DNA of 64,000 bases from Streptomyces kaniharaensis (lineage in GTDB: Bacteria; Actinomycetota; Actinomycetes; Streptomycetales; Streptomycetaceae). Shown piece after piece: positions 45,404 through 53,658 of this stretch. The DNA is taken from the NCBI RefSeq assembly GCF_009569385.1, contig NZ_WBOF01000001.1:6023501-6087500 (forward strand). The letters run 5' to 3'. Under the pieces are notes generated by a model. That model did no database searches, was not told where the DNA came from, and saw only the letters and a program-made list of their open reading frames with translations. Made by a program: the position numbers and the translations under genes. How positions within the stretch are numbered: the stretch's first letter is position 1; every line of letters begins with the position of its first letter.

Positions 45404-46426
45404 TTGCGGACCGTACGAACCTCACAGCAGATCACCGACGATGTGATCGCCTACATGGAGCCCGCACTGCGCGAGGCGACGAGCAGGCTCAGCGAACCCG
45501 TCCGGCGCATGACGGAGTACCACTTCGGCTGGATCGATGCCGACGGGCGGTCATCCACCCCGGTGGGATTCCGTCGGCGTCCGGCACTGATGTCGCTGCT
45601 GTGTGCGGGCAGTACCGAGGAAGCGTGGGACGGCGTCCGCAATGCCGCCGTGGCGGGCACACTGATGTCCGCAGCGGGCACCGTCCACGACGACATCATC
45701 GACCGCGAGCTGATCCGCAAGGGCCGGGCGACGCTGTGGAACGCGTTCGGCGTACCGGCCGCGATCCAGGTGGGCGTCGCCCTCCACTGCCTGGCCTTCG
45801 AGCTCCTGGCCGCCGAAGAGCCACGGGTCGCGGTCGAACTGAGCCGCCGCGCCGCCCTCGCCATCCGGGAGTGCTGCTCGGGCCAGATCCGCGACCTGGA
45901 GTCCGAGGGCAGTTCGCGGATGAGCCTGCGGAACTCGCTCGACCTGCTGGAGCGCACCATCGCGCTGCCCACCGCCGGTGTCTCACTGGTCGGCGCGCTG
46001 GTACGCGGAGCCACGGACGCCGAAGTGGCGGCGGCCGAACGGTTCGGCTACCACGCCGGGATGGCCATGGCGTTCTTCGACGACTGGGAAGGCGTCTGGA
46101 GCCGCTCACGCGAGTCCCTGGAGGACTCCCTCGCCGACCTGCGCCAGCGCAAGAGCCGGGCCTTCGTGGCCTACGCGCTCGACTCCCAGGGCCCGGCCCG
46201 GAACCAGCTGGCCGCCTTCTACGACGACACCAGCGAGCCCGACCCCGACCGACTCGTGCAGGTCGCCGCCCTGATCGAAGCGTGCGGCGGCCGGACCTGG
46301 CTCGAAGCGCGGATCAGAGAGCACATCCACCTGGCGGGACAAGCGCTGCCCGACGCCGTCTCCGACCCGGCCGCCAGAGCCGAACTCGCCGTCTTCCTCG
46401 ACGCGATCGCCGACGAACTGCCCTGA
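45404..46426 (+). CDS. Polyprenyl (isoprenyl) diphosphate synthase family protein
   Basis: Expected to condense isopentenyl diphosphate with an allylic diphosphate. TTG 45404 lies 5 nt after a perfect AGGAGG. 340 residues with FRRRPALMSLLC (substrate-binding Arg region) and the first Asp-rich motif VHDDIIDRE. The second Asp-rich position reads FFDDWEGVWSRSRESLEDS, which keeps DD but not the usual DDxxD spacing; DLRQRKSRAF stands for the common DLREGK. No terpene cyclase or UbiA gene is near, so the product and partner are unknown. It may be a divergent or inactive member. Confidence 0.82.
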   Translation: MRTVRTSQQITDDVIAYMEPALREATSRLSEPVRRMTEYHFGWIDADGRSSTPVGFRRRPALMSLLCAGSTEEAWDGVRNAAVAGTLMSAAGTVHDDIIDRELIRKGRATLWNAFGVPAAIQVGVALHCLAFELLAAEEPRVAVELSRRAALAIRECCSGQIRDLESEGSSRMSLRNSLDLLERTIALPTAGVSLVGALVRGATDAEVAAAERFGYHAGMAMAFFDDWEGVWSRSRESLEDSLADLRQRKSRAFVAYALDSQGPARNQLAAFYDDTSEPDPDRLVQVAALIEACGGRTWLEARIREHIHLAGQALPDAVSDPAARAELAVFLDAIADELP

Positions 46427-46557
46427 CCGCCGCGCCGCGGCCGGGCCGTGGTGCCCCGCCGCTTGCCCTGCGGCCAGGACACCAACATCGACGTCCAGCA
46501 GCCAGGGCATGCGGCCAGGGCTGCTTCGCAGTAGCGCAGTGACCGTCTTCCTCCCCG
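46427..46557. other. Intergenic
   Basis: No gene or clear signal is seen between the prenyl synthase stop and the AbfB fragment. Confidence 0.5.
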
Positions 46558-46707
46558 TCAGTCGATACGGATCGCTTTGAGGAAGGTCGCGTCGGGTGCC
46601 AGGTTGGCGCTGTCTTCCGGTTCGACCCACACAGGGGAGTCACGGTGACCGATGTAGCGGTCCGGGTAGTTGGTGGAACGGACTCGGCCGCTAATTGCAG
46701 TAACCAT
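46558..46707 (-). pseudogene. Fragment of an AbfB (arabinose-binding, CBM42) domain
   Basis: A 49-codon frame from an ATG reads GRVRSTNYPDRYIGHRDSPV and ends APDATFLKAIRID. The (S)xNYPDRYxxHR...ADATF pattern is the repeat signature of AbfB carbohydrate-binding domains, which close large secreted glycosidases. Only one repeat survives, with no signal peptide or catalytic part, so it is a relic. Confidence 0.6.
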
Positions 46708-46735
46708 CAGGAGGAACGGCTTCCTGAGCTGGGCG

Positions 46736-46759
46736 GCCCGGAGCGGCGCCGCTCCGGGC
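46736..46759. terminator. Perfect 24-bp palindrome
   Basis: GCCCGGAGCGGC joined directly to GCCGCTCCGGGC. Lies between the AbfB relic and the 3' end of the esterase gene; probably a terminator hairpin. Confidence 0.6.
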
Positions 46760-46890
46760 CTGTGCCTCGCTCAGTCGGGGCGCTCCAGCCGATTCCGGAA
46801 GTGGCGCGTCCAGCCTCGGTCACGATGCGTCGCGGCGAGCGGCAATCGCCCTGGCGCCCGGTCGCGAGCGAACCGGCGACCGGTGCGCGC

Positions 46891-47841
46891 CTATCCGGCC
46901 GACGTCCGCGTGGCGCCTCCGGCGCGGATCCGCTGACGCAGGAAGAAGGCGGCACGGTCCAATGCCTCGTCCGCCTCGTCGAGGACGCCGGCGAACGACT
47001 GGAACACGTGCGGCACGTCGGCGGTGACGTCGAGGATGACGTCCACGCCCGCTGCCCTCGCCCGCGCGGCCAGGCGGGTGGAATCGTCCAGCAGCACCTC
47101 GTTGGTACCGACTTGGATCAGCATCGGGGGAAGGCCGGTCAGATCGGCGTGGACAGCCGGACTCAGCAGGGGCTGGCGCGGGTCGGCTCCGGCGAGGTAC
47201 ATGGCTCCGGTGTGTTCGAGGCCCGCGCGGGTGAAGATCGGGTCGATGCCCTCCTTGGTGTCCATGCTTTCGCCGGTCCGGGTCGCGTCCGTACCCGGGG
47301 AGAAGGCCAGGATGGCAGCGGGGAGAGGGAGGCCCGCATCCCGGGCGGCGAGGCAGGTGGTGACCGCCAGGCCGCCACCGGCGGAGTCCCCCGCGAAGAC
47401 GATGGCCGAGGGCGCCTCGCCGCGGTCGAGGAGGGCGCGGTAGGCGCACAGGGCGTCCTCGATCGCGGCCGGAAAGGGGTGTTCGGGGGCGAGCCGGTAG
47501 TCCAGCGAGTACGCCCCGAGGCCAGTCCTGGCCACGAGGTTCCCGGTCAGCGAGAGGGCGGTCTCGGGCGAGCCGAACACCCAGCCGCCGCCGTGGAAGT
47601 ACAGGATCGTCCCGGCGGCAGAGCCGCCCTCCGCCTGTTCGGCCGGCCCACCCTTCGGTTCGACGCGCAGCGCGGGCCGGTCGCCGAGCGTCGTCTGCGC
47701 CGTTCGTATGCTGCCGTGGGGCACGATCATCCGGGCCATCAACTCCCGGAATCCGGCCCGGATCTCCTCGACCGACCGGGGCCCCTCGGGGCCCGGCTGC
47801 CGCAGGACCTCGTCGATCCGGATGCGCTGCTCCCTGCTCAT
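46891..47841 (-). CDS. Alpha/beta hydrolase, hormone-sensitive-lipase type esterase
   Basis: 316-residue esterase. Oxyanion motif YFHGGGWVFGS, nucleophile GDSAGGG, Asp in LLDDSTR and His in VPHVFQSF complete the HSL-family site. ATG 47841 follows GGGAG by about 8 nt. It is divergent from a MarR gene with only 43 nt between the starts, in which a palindrome lies, so the MarR protein probably represses this esterase. Confidence 0.93.
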   Translation of the reverse strand: MSREQRIRIDEVLRQPGPEGPRSVEEIRAGFRELMARMIVPHGSIRTAQTTLGDRPALRVEPKGGPAEQAEGGSAAGTILYFHGGGWVFGSPETALSLTGNLVARTGLGAYSLDYRLAPEHPFPAAIEDALCAYRALLDRGEAPSAIVFAGDSAGGGLAVTTCLAARDAGLPLPAAILAFSPGTDATRTGESMDTKEGIDPIFTRAGLEHTGAMYLAGADPRQPLLSPAVHADLTGLPPMLIQVGTNEVLLDDSTRLAARARAAGVDVILDVTADVPHVFQSFAGVLDEADEALDRAAFFLRQRIRAGGATRTSAG

Positions 47842-47876
47842 GGGCACACTCCCGCCATAAGTAGCTTCCTGTACAC

Positions 47877-47894
47877 TATATGCCATGGAATATA
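47877..47894. promoter_or_regulatory. Likely MarR operator across the MarR start codon
   Basis: TATATGCCATGGAATATA, an 18-bp near-perfect palindrome (one symmetric pair differs), is centred on the ATG of the MarR gene and placed to block both divergent promoters. It is AT-rich in a GC-rich background. Confidence 0.7.
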
Positions 47895-48367
47895 CATCGA
47901 GCGGAGACCGCGCCGGGGCCGACCTGTCCGAGCTGTTCGCCGACCTCGTCCGGTGCGAGACGCGCCTGTACAACGCCCTCAACGACCGTCTCCGCGAGCG
48001 GCACGGGATCGTCACCTCGCAGTACGAGTTCCTGAGCTACCTGCGCGACCATCCCGGGTGCCGGGTCGCGGACCTCGCCGCCGAGTTCGCCATCGGCGTC
48101 GGGGCGACCAGCAAGGGCATCGACCGCCTGGAGAAGCAGGGGTGGGCCGCCCGCCGGCCGAACCCGGCGGACCGCCGGTCCTCGCTGCTGGCCCTGACCG
48201 ACGACGGCGCGCTGCTCGTCGAGGAGGCGCAGCAGACCTTCACGGGCAGCCTCGCCGAACTGCTCGGAGGCACGCTGGACGCCCGCTCGCTGTCAACGGT
48301 CGCGCGCGCCCTCTCGACCCTGCGATCGGCGCTCGAACGCGACCAGGTCGGCACACCCACCGGCTGA
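47885..48367 (+). CDS. MarR-family transcriptional regulator
   Basis: 160 residues with the winged-helix core TSQYEFLSYLRDHPGCRVAD, FAIGVGATSKGIDRLEKQGW and the wing RRPNPADRRSSLLALTDDG. ATG 47885 is the only reasonable start; it lies inside the palindrome 47877-47894, so the gene likely represses itself. Divergent partner: HSL-type esterase. Confidence 0.92.
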   Translation: MEYTSSGDRAGADLSELFADLVRCETRLYNALNDRLRERHGIVTSQYEFLSYLRDHPGCRVADLAAEFAIGVGATSKGIDRLEKQGWAARRPNPADRRSSLLALTDDGALLVEEAQQTFTGSLAELLGGTLDARSLSTVARALSTLRSALERDQVGTPTG

Positions 48368-48514
48368 CCGGCGCCCGGTCGGCACCCCCAGAACCGGGCC
48401 CGGGCCCACGGGCGACGCCTCTGTCGAAGGAGCACGCTCGCACGGGTTGACCGTCTGTCGGCGTCACAGAGCCAGTGCGCGAAGGCAGCGGCGAGGAAAC
48501 CGTCCGGCAGGCGC

Positions 48515-48735
48515 GTCCCCCCTCGGTGTCGGTGTCGACGACGGGCGCGGTGAACGCCCCCGAGAACTGGCCGGCCGCGGCGACCTCGTGCCGGAAGCGG
48601 GCACGGAAGGACCCGTCCTCTGCCAGCTCCGGCCTGATCACCTTGACCGCGACGGTCCGCCCGCCGGCCGACCGGCCCCAGGTACACCGCGCCCATGTCG
48701 CCGACCCCGAGCCGCCCCACCAGCATGTACGGCGA
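48515..48735 (-). pseudogene. N-terminal remnant of a Ser/Thr protein kinase
   Basis: One frame reads YMLVGRLGVGDMGAVYLG (the glycine loop); after a shift near 48660-48676 another frame reads VKVIRPELAEDGSFRARF and HEVAAAGQFSGAFTAPVVD (the catalytic Lys and helix C region). It then stops resembling a kinase. Only about 75 residues of the domain remain. Confidence 0.7.
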
Positions 48736-49011
48736 CCGGCTGGAGTGCCCGGGGTGCGTGGAGGCCCACGCCGCGCAGGAGTTGGGCCCGCTTGTGCTGT
48801 TCAGCCCCGCGAAGCGGGAGCTGGTGGCTGCTCTGGTGTCCGTTCCGGATGATCCATGGTGGGAGGTGCTGGTGCTGCACGCGAAGCTGTACCCGGTCAG
48901 GGAGCGCAGGGTGCGACCTGTCCGCATGTGGGGGCGGGGAATGGTCTCTGATCCTGATGGTCGGCCACAACGGGGCGCGGCCGGCCGACATGGCGGGACC
49001 TGTCGACACGC

Positions 49012-49761
49012 CTACGGCCGGTACCGCTCGGCGAGGTCGCCGTAGCCGCCCGCCGTCCAGACCGCCTTGCGGAACTCCGCGAGGCCGAGCGCCTCGGTGC
49101 CCTGCCCGGCGGTGGGCGGGAAGTGCGCGGTGCCGCAACGGGCGCAGTACCAGGCCTGGTTCCAGAGCCGCTCGGCCTGCGGCCGGCCCTCCAGACGCCG
49201 CCGCCTGGAGAGGAACAGCGCGGTCGCGCCCGCCAGCAGGGCGATCGCGACGGCCAGGATCAGGTACGACCCCCAGAGCGGGAGCAGCGCGTCGTTCGCG
49301 CTGGCGAGCGGACCCGCCGCGTGCGTGGCCGGGGACGCCGGAGCGGCCTTCGGAAAGACGCCCGGGAGGTCGGTGGGGAAGTCGTTCGGGAACCCCGGGT
49401 GCTTGGTCACCCAGTCCGGCGGCGAGAGGTCGGGCTTCTGGTGGACGGGCGCGTCGCGCGCCATGGCGCCCTGGATGAAGGTGAAGACCGCCCCGACCAG
49501 CGTCACGAGGCCCAGGACCACCAGTGCCTGGACCGCCGTGCTGGTCGTCGGCGGCGCGGGCGCCAGGGCCCGGCCGAGGGCGGAGACCTCTTCGCGGGTC
49601 TCGGTGCGGCCGTCATGGCCGGAGGCGCGCACGGTGACGTTCCGCCGCTCGCTCAGGTGGACGGCCGGCACGCTGCGGACCTGGTCGGTCAGCGCGCAGC
49701 GCGGGCAGGGCGGCAGGGAGCCGTGCGGCGGCGGCGCGGGTACGGCATCGTTGATCGGCAT
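49012..49761 (-). CDS. Two-span membrane protein with cysteine pairs
   Basis: 249 residues. N-terminal CPRC plus later charged stretch, two membrane helices (ALVVLGLVTLVGAVFTFIQ, YLILAVAIALLAGATALFL) around a Pro-rich loop (PDWVTKHPGFPNDFPTDLPG) and a C-terminal CARCG. The two CxxC motifs suggest zinc-ribbon ends. ATG 49761 follows GGGGGGAA by 9 nt. Family unknown. Confidence 0.75.
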   Translation of the reverse strand: MPINDAVPAPPPHGSLPPCPRCALTDQVRSVPAVHLSERRNVTVRASGHDGRTETREEVSALGRALAPAPPTTSTAVQALVVLGLVTLVGAVFTFIQGAMARDAPVHQKPDLSPPDWVTKHPGFPNDFPTDLPGVFPKAAPASPATHAAGPLASANDALLPLWGSYLILAVAIALLAGATALFLSRRRRLEGRPQAERLWNQAWYCARCGTAHFPPTAGQGTEALGLAEFRKAVWTAGGYGDLAERYRP

Positions 49762-50218
49762 GTGCGGAATTCCCCCCAGGAGTACGACGGTTGGGCAACC
49801 GTTCGCATTCGCGTGGACGCCGCCGCGCGGCCCCCGGTTGCGGCCCGTCGTCGGGCGTCTGTACCGCAAGCCCAGCATTGCCGCGGGTCGTACTCGCCTG
49901 CCGAGCAGCCCTCGGCTACGCCGGTGCCACTGCTCTGGTCGTCGAGCAGCAAGCCGCTCACCTCTCCGGCGCCGTCGGGGCTGCCGCTGCGCTACCCGTT
50001 CTGGCCGGCCTGTATTGGTACGGCCAGGGCTGGGACGACGCCACCCTCCACGCTGCGACCTCGCCGACGATGGAGCCGTAACCGGGCCTTCACCGCATTC
50101 TGCGCCGCTGCCGCCCCGGTCGGGGCGCTTCACCGCGCCGGGAGGTCCGGCGATCGTGATGGTCAGTCAGGAGACGTGTTCGCAGGCGCAGTCGGAGTGA
50201 ACTGCCAGGATCCCACCA
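49762..50218. other. Intergenic, 457 nt
   Basis: No convincing gene. A perfect palindrome ACGGTTG-GG-CAACCGT at 49787-49802, 26 nt upstream of the membrane-protein start, may be an operator. Confidence 0.5.
49787..49802. promoter_or_regulatory. Palindrome ACGGTTG-GG-CAACCGT
   Basis: Perfect 7-bp arms with a 2-nt centre, upstream of the minus-strand gene that starts at 49761. Candidate operator, regulator unknown. Confidence 0.45.
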
Positions 50219-50247
50219 TTGACAAGACAGATCTGTCTCGTTTAGAA
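50219..50247 (+). promoter_or_regulatory. Promoter of the SnoaL-MDR-TetR operon
   Basis: TTGACA at 50219-50224 and TTAGAA at 50242-50247 are separated by 17 nt. The spacer contains the palindrome AGACAGATCTGTCT, so a bound repressor would cover the promoter. Confidence 0.7.
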
Positions 50248-50278
50248 AGGGCCACATGAATGAAGACCGATCCGTCTT
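50224..50278. promoter_or_regulatory. Two copies of a likely TetR operator
   Basis: AAGACAGATCTGTCTC (50224-50239) and AAGACCGATCCGTCTT (50263-50278) share the form AAGACnGATCnGTCTY. Their centres are 39 nt apart. The first is in the promoter spacer and the second is within the first codons of the SnoaL gene. The TetR encoded at the end of the operon is the natural candidate. Confidence 0.7.
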
Positions 50279-50753
50279 GTTACCTCACGAGGAGACGCCC
50301 GTGGTGACGCTCGAGGAACCGATAACGCGAGAACGTGCGATCGGCATCGTCCGGCAGTTGGCCGCAGCCAAGAACCACCAGGATGCTCAGGCTGCTGCAG
50401 CGATCTACCACCCTGAAGCCGTGCTGGAGTCACCCACCCTCGGTTCGCGTCACGAGGGCCCCGCGATCACGAAGGTGCTCGAGAACTGGTTCGCCTTCGC
50501 GCCGGACTACCAGGTGGACCTGGACGGCTACGCACTGGACGGGCGGACGCTGTGCTGCTGGGGGTACATCAGCCTCACACCGGCATTCACCGTCGGCGGC
50601 GCTGTACCCAATGGCGAGTCGGCCCGGGTGAACGCGTTCATCCTCTTCCGCTTCCGGGAGGGGAAGGTGCTCTGGGAGAGCTTCCACTTCGACGTCGCAG
50701 CCCTCGCACGGCAGTGCGGCGTCGCGGCGACCGACCTCGTGGGGGAGTCGTGA
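50256..50753 (+). CDS. SnoaL/NTF2-like protein
   Basis: 165-residue alpha+beta-barrel protein. Typical elements: AAKNHQDAQAAAAIYHPEAV (helix then strand), GPAITKVLENWFAFAPDY and ESARVNAFILFRFREGKVLW. Members are polyketide cyclases, isomerases or ligand binders; activity cannot be assigned. First gene of a three-gene operon; AAAGG precedes ATG 50256. Its stop overlaps the next start. Confidence 0.85.
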   Translation: MNEDRSVLLPHEETPVVTLEEPITRERAIGIVRQLAAAKNHQDAQAAAAIYHPEAVLESPTLGSRHEGPAITKVLENWFAFAPDYQVDLDGYALDGRTLCCWGYISLTPAFTVGGAVPNGESARVNAFILFRFREGKVLWESFHFDVAALARQCGVAATDLVGES

Positions 50754-51736
50754 TCGTCGGAACTCGTCGGCCCAGCCTCGCGACCATGATGGCGGCGCAG
50801 CACGTCGAGTGGGGATCACCGCTCCAGATCGTGCAGGTCGATCGACCCGAGCCGATGGCCGGCGAGGTGAGGATCCGGGTTCGCGCCACCAGCGTGAACC
50901 CCATCGACATGCATACCGGTCGCAACGCCGGTTACGAGCAGTCGATGCGCCTGCCGTTCATTCCTGGCTGGGATGTCGCCGGTGTCGTCGATGCCGTGGG
51001 GTACGGCGTCACCCGCCACGCCGTCGGGGACCGGGTCTTCGGGCTCGCCTGGTTCCCCTACCCCGCCGGCACGTACGCCGAGTACATGACCGTTCCCGCC
51101 CACCATGTCGTGGCGATGCCGGCCTCCGCTTCGTTCGCCGAGGCCGGGTGCATGCCCATGTCGGCGCTGACCGCGGGGCAGATGCTCGATGCCGCGCACG
51201 TGGAGCCCGGCGGTCGGGTCCTGGTCAGCGGAGCATCGGGCGGAGTGGGTCACCTCGCCGTTCAGCTCGCCGCAGACCGCGGTGCCGAGGTCGTCGCGCT
51301 CGCGCGGCCGAGTCACCACGCGACACTCCTCGGCCTGGGAGCTCACAGTTGCGTGGACTACAACGAGCCTGAGCAGATCGCCTCGGCGGGGCGGTTCGAC
51401 GCCGTCATCGATCTCGTCGGCGGTGAGTTCGGCCGCTCGCTCTTCGACCGTGTCACCCGCGGTGGCTCGATCGCCCTCGCGACCGCCTGGTCGATCCCCA
51501 CGTACACCGCTGATGGAGCCGACCGTGGGATCCGCGTCGCCTCGTGCCTCGTCGAGCCCGATCCCCAAGGACTCAGCCGTATCGCGTCTCGGATCGACGC
51601 CGGCCGGCTGCGGGTGGTCATCGGCGGCGAGTACGGTCTGACCCGTGCGGCCGAAGCACAACGGTGGGTGTCGGATCGGCGTGGCTTCGGCAAGGTCGCC
51701 ATCGTGATGGACACCGAGGAATTCGAACGTGACTGA
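50750..51736 (+). CDS. Zinc-independent MDR quinone oxidoreductase-like protein
   Basis: 328-residue NAD(P)H-dependent oxidoreductase of the zeta-crystallin branch. GroES-like N-terminus (VRATSVNPIDMHTGRNAGY, FIPGWDVAGVVDAVG), Rossmann motif VLVSGASGGVGHLAVQLA and C-terminal RGFGKVAIVMD. The catalytic zinc ligands of alcohol dehydrogenases are not seen. GTG 50750 overlaps the SnoaL stop (GTGA). With the TetR gene downstream it may form a quinone or electrophile detoxification cassette. Confidence 0.9.
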   Translation: MIVGTRRPSLATMMAAQHVEWGSPLQIVQVDRPEPMAGEVRIRVRATSVNPIDMHTGRNAGYEQSMRLPFIPGWDVAGVVDAVGYGVTRHAVGDRVFGLAWFPYPAGTYAEYMTVPAHHVVAMPASASFAEAGCMPMSALTAGQMLDAAHVEPGGRVLVSGASGGVGHLAVQLAADRGAEVVALARPSHHATLLGLGAHSCVDYNEPEQIASAGRFDAVIDLVGGEFGRSLFDRVTRGGSIALATAWSIPTYTADGADRGIRVASCLVEPDPQGLSRIASRIDAGRLRVVIGGEYGLTRAAEAQRWVSDRRGFGKVAIVMDTEEFERD

Positions 51737-52331
51737 CAAGCCCAAGCAGTTGCGCGGGGTCGCCGTGCGCGACCACCTGGTCGACACGGCGGCCCGGCTC
51801 TTCTACGAGAACGGCACGCACGCGGTCGGCGTCGACGAAGTCGTACGCCGCTCCGGCATGGCCAAGGCAAGCTTGTACCGGTGGTTTCCCAGCAAGGACG
51901 ACCTGATCCTCGCCGTCCTCCAACGGCGCGATGACGACTTCTGGCAGCGATGGGACGCCCAGGCAGCCGCACACCCTGGTGATCCACGGGCCGAACTCGA
52001 GGCTCAGCTCGCCTGGATCGAGGAGCTCGCCACCCGAGACGGCTACCGAGGCTGCGCGTTCGTCAACACCGCGGCAGAGTTCGACGCGGGCAAGGTCGAC
52101 ATCCGCCGGCGCTGCCTCCAGCACGAGCGGGAGCTCGGCCGCAGACTTCATGAACTCACACAGCGACTTGACGTTGCCGACAGTGCCCTTCTGGCCGATC
52201 AGCTTCATGTCGCCATCGTCGGCGCATTTGCCGTCGGCGGGATCTACCCGTCCGGCGGTCCCGCCGCCCGCCTGCGCCAGCTCGCGCATCGGCTGATGGC
52301 GGTGTACCCGGAATCGGCTGCTCGTGGCTGA
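51729..52331 (+). CDS. TetR-family transcriptional regulator
   Basis: 200 residues. HTH AARLFYENGTHAVGVDEVVRR...SGMAKASLYRWFPSKDDL and a C-terminal ligand domain of the TetR_C kind (LHVAIVGAFAVGGIYPSGG). GTG 51729 overlaps the oxidoreductase by 8 bp. Probably binds the two operators at 50224-50278 and controls its own operon. Confidence 0.93.
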   Translation: MTDKPKQLRGVAVRDHLVDTAARLFYENGTHAVGVDEVVRRSGMAKASLYRWFPSKDDLILAVLQRRDDDFWQRWDAQAAAHPGDPRAELEAQLAWIEELATRDGYRGCAFVNTAAEFDAGKVDIRRRCLQHERELGRRLHELTQRLDVADSALLADQLHVAIVGAFAVGGIYPSGGPAARLRQLAHRLMAVYPESAARG

Positions 52332-52429
52332 GAGTTGTGGGGCCATCGTGGTCGAGCCGCGTCGCGATGGGGAAAGCCAACCGCCTGGCCGGGGGTGGGG
52401 GAGGGCGACGCCGGCGGTCGGACGGCGGT

Positions 52430-52592
52430 TCACTGTCCCTGCTTCGTGTTGGGGCGGCTGACCACCAGGACCGCGACCCTCCGCGATCGGTACGCCTGCG
52501 AGCGGCAGACGTTTGTCGCAGTACCGGCGCCGGGCCGACCTACGAATGGGGAGCCGGGCGCCGCAGTTCGCGCAGTAGCGGATGCGGGCCAC
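52430..52592 (-). pseudogene. Small zinc-ribbon protein, frameshifted
   Basis: The frame MARIRYCANCGARLPIRRSA followed by RRRYCD loses sense at the TTT run 52512-52514. In the neighbouring frame NVCRSQAYRSRRVAVL continues naturally. Removing one base gives a CxxC...CxxxC protein of about 54 residues typical of small actinomycete zinc-ribbon proteins. Confidence 0.6.
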
Positions 52593-52788
52593 GTGCCGCC
52601 CGAGCTGTTGGCGGCCTGACGGAACCGCTTACCGATCGCTTCGAAATGGCCACGAGCAACCACCGGTAAGTGGCCTCGGATCGAGGCAGCACCAAACACC
52701 GTTCAGCTGGGTCGCGTTGCGCCCTGGTCCTGAAGGCCGGCCGCAAGCGCAACCCGCGGCCCGGCACCCGGCCGCTGAGCTGCGCGTG

Positions 52789-52819
52789 TTGACCCTTACC
52801 CCACGTCAGGCCGCACGGT
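52789..52819 (+). promoter_or_regulatory. MerR-type promoter with a 19-bp spacer
   Basis: TTGACC (52789-52794) and CACGGT (52814-52819) are 19 bp apart, the stretched spacing typical of MerR-activated promoters. TGAC...GTCA (52790-52808) forms the ends of an operator-like dyad in the spacer. Autoregulation by the gene downstream is likely. Confidence 0.6.
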
Positions 52820-52863
52820 GGGGCGCAGCGAACGCACGGATGCACGGATGTACGGAGGAGCAG

Positions 52864-53658
52864 ATGAGCTGGTCGGTGGGACAGGTCTCCGGATTCGCCG
52901 GGGTCACGATCCGAACTCTGCATTACTACGACCGCTCCGGGCTGCTGTCACCCAGTGAACGCAGCCCGGCCGGCTACCGGCTCTACAACGGCGCGGACCT
53001 CGCCAAGCTCCAGCAGGTCCTCTTCTACCGGGAACTCGGCTTCCCGCTCGACGAGATCGCCGACATCCTGGCGGACCCGCAGGTCAACGCACTGGACCAC
53101 CTGATCGCCCGGCGTGACGCCCTCACCGAGCAGATCGCGCGGCTGCAGAAGCTGGTGGACGTCGCCGAACGGGCGATCGAGGTTCAGCGGACCGGGATCG
53201 ACCTCACCCCGGAGGAGCGGTTCGAGGTCTTCGGCGACGTCGTCTTCGACCTCAGCTACGCCGCCGACGCCCACCTCAAGTGGGGCGAACGGGAGGGCCA
53301 CCAGGAGTCGCTGGCCCGCGCCGCCACGCACACCAAGGAGGACTGGCGGCAGCTGATGGCGGAGGCCGCCGAGTGGCGCGCACGAGTGCTGGCCGCCTTC
53401 GACGAGGAGCTCCCGGCCGACCATCAGGTGGTACTGGACCTCGCCGAGGAGCACCGGCAGCACATCACCCGCTGGTTCACGCCCTGCCCGCCCGAGATGC
53501 ACTGCCGGATCGCCGACGACTACGAGGCGGACGCCCGGGCTTTCGCCCTCGTCGTGCCCCCGGCCGAGCAGCGCCCCGGCCTGGCCGGGTACCTCCGCAG
53601 CGCCATCGGCGTCAACGCTGAGCGGCGCACCGGGACGGGCCCGGAGGTGACGCGATGA
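52864..53658 (+). CDS. MerR-family regulator with TipAS antibiotic-binding domain
   Basis: 264 residues. N-terminal MerR HTH (VGQVSGFAGVTIRTLHYYDR, LLSPSERSPAGYRLY), coiled-coil linker and a C-terminal TipAS-like domain (EWRARVLAAFDEELPADHQV, HITRWFTPCPPEMHCRIADDY). TipAS domains bind thiopeptides or other peptide antibiotics and trigger transcription. GGAGGAG precedes ATG 52864. It overlaps the glycosyltransferase gene by 4 bp (ATGA), so the regulator and enzyme are made together. Confidence 0.92.
   Translation: MSWSVGQVSGFAGVTIRTLHYYDRSGLLSPSERSPAGYRLYNGADLAKLQQVLFYRELGFPLDEIADILADPQVNALDHLIARRDALTEQIARLQKLVDVAERAIEVQRTGIDLTPEERFEVFGDVVFDLSYAADAHLKWGEREGHQESLARAATHTKEDWRQLMAEAAEWRARVLAAFDEELPADHQVVLDLAEEHRQHITRWFTPCPPEMHCRIADDYEADARAFALVVPPAEQRPGLAGYLRSAIGVNAERRTGTGPEVTR

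Larger units (their letters stand above)
52332..52863. other. Intergenic, 532 nt
   Basis: Holds the zinc-ribbon relic at 52430-52592 and the MerR-type promoter at 52789-52819; otherwise no gene is seen. Confidence 0.5.

Noticed and set aside
48725..49045. Plus-strand frame with LECPGCVEAHAAQEL and later SVPDDPWWEVLVLHAKLYPV
   Set aside because: Codon use is coding-like for part of it, so it may be a fragment, but the start overlaps the kinase relic and the end is low quality; not enough to call a gene.
49791..50081. 96-codon plus-strand frame upstream of the SnoaL operon
   Set aside because: Arg-rich start, no ribosome site and no family; the promoter of the next operon follows.
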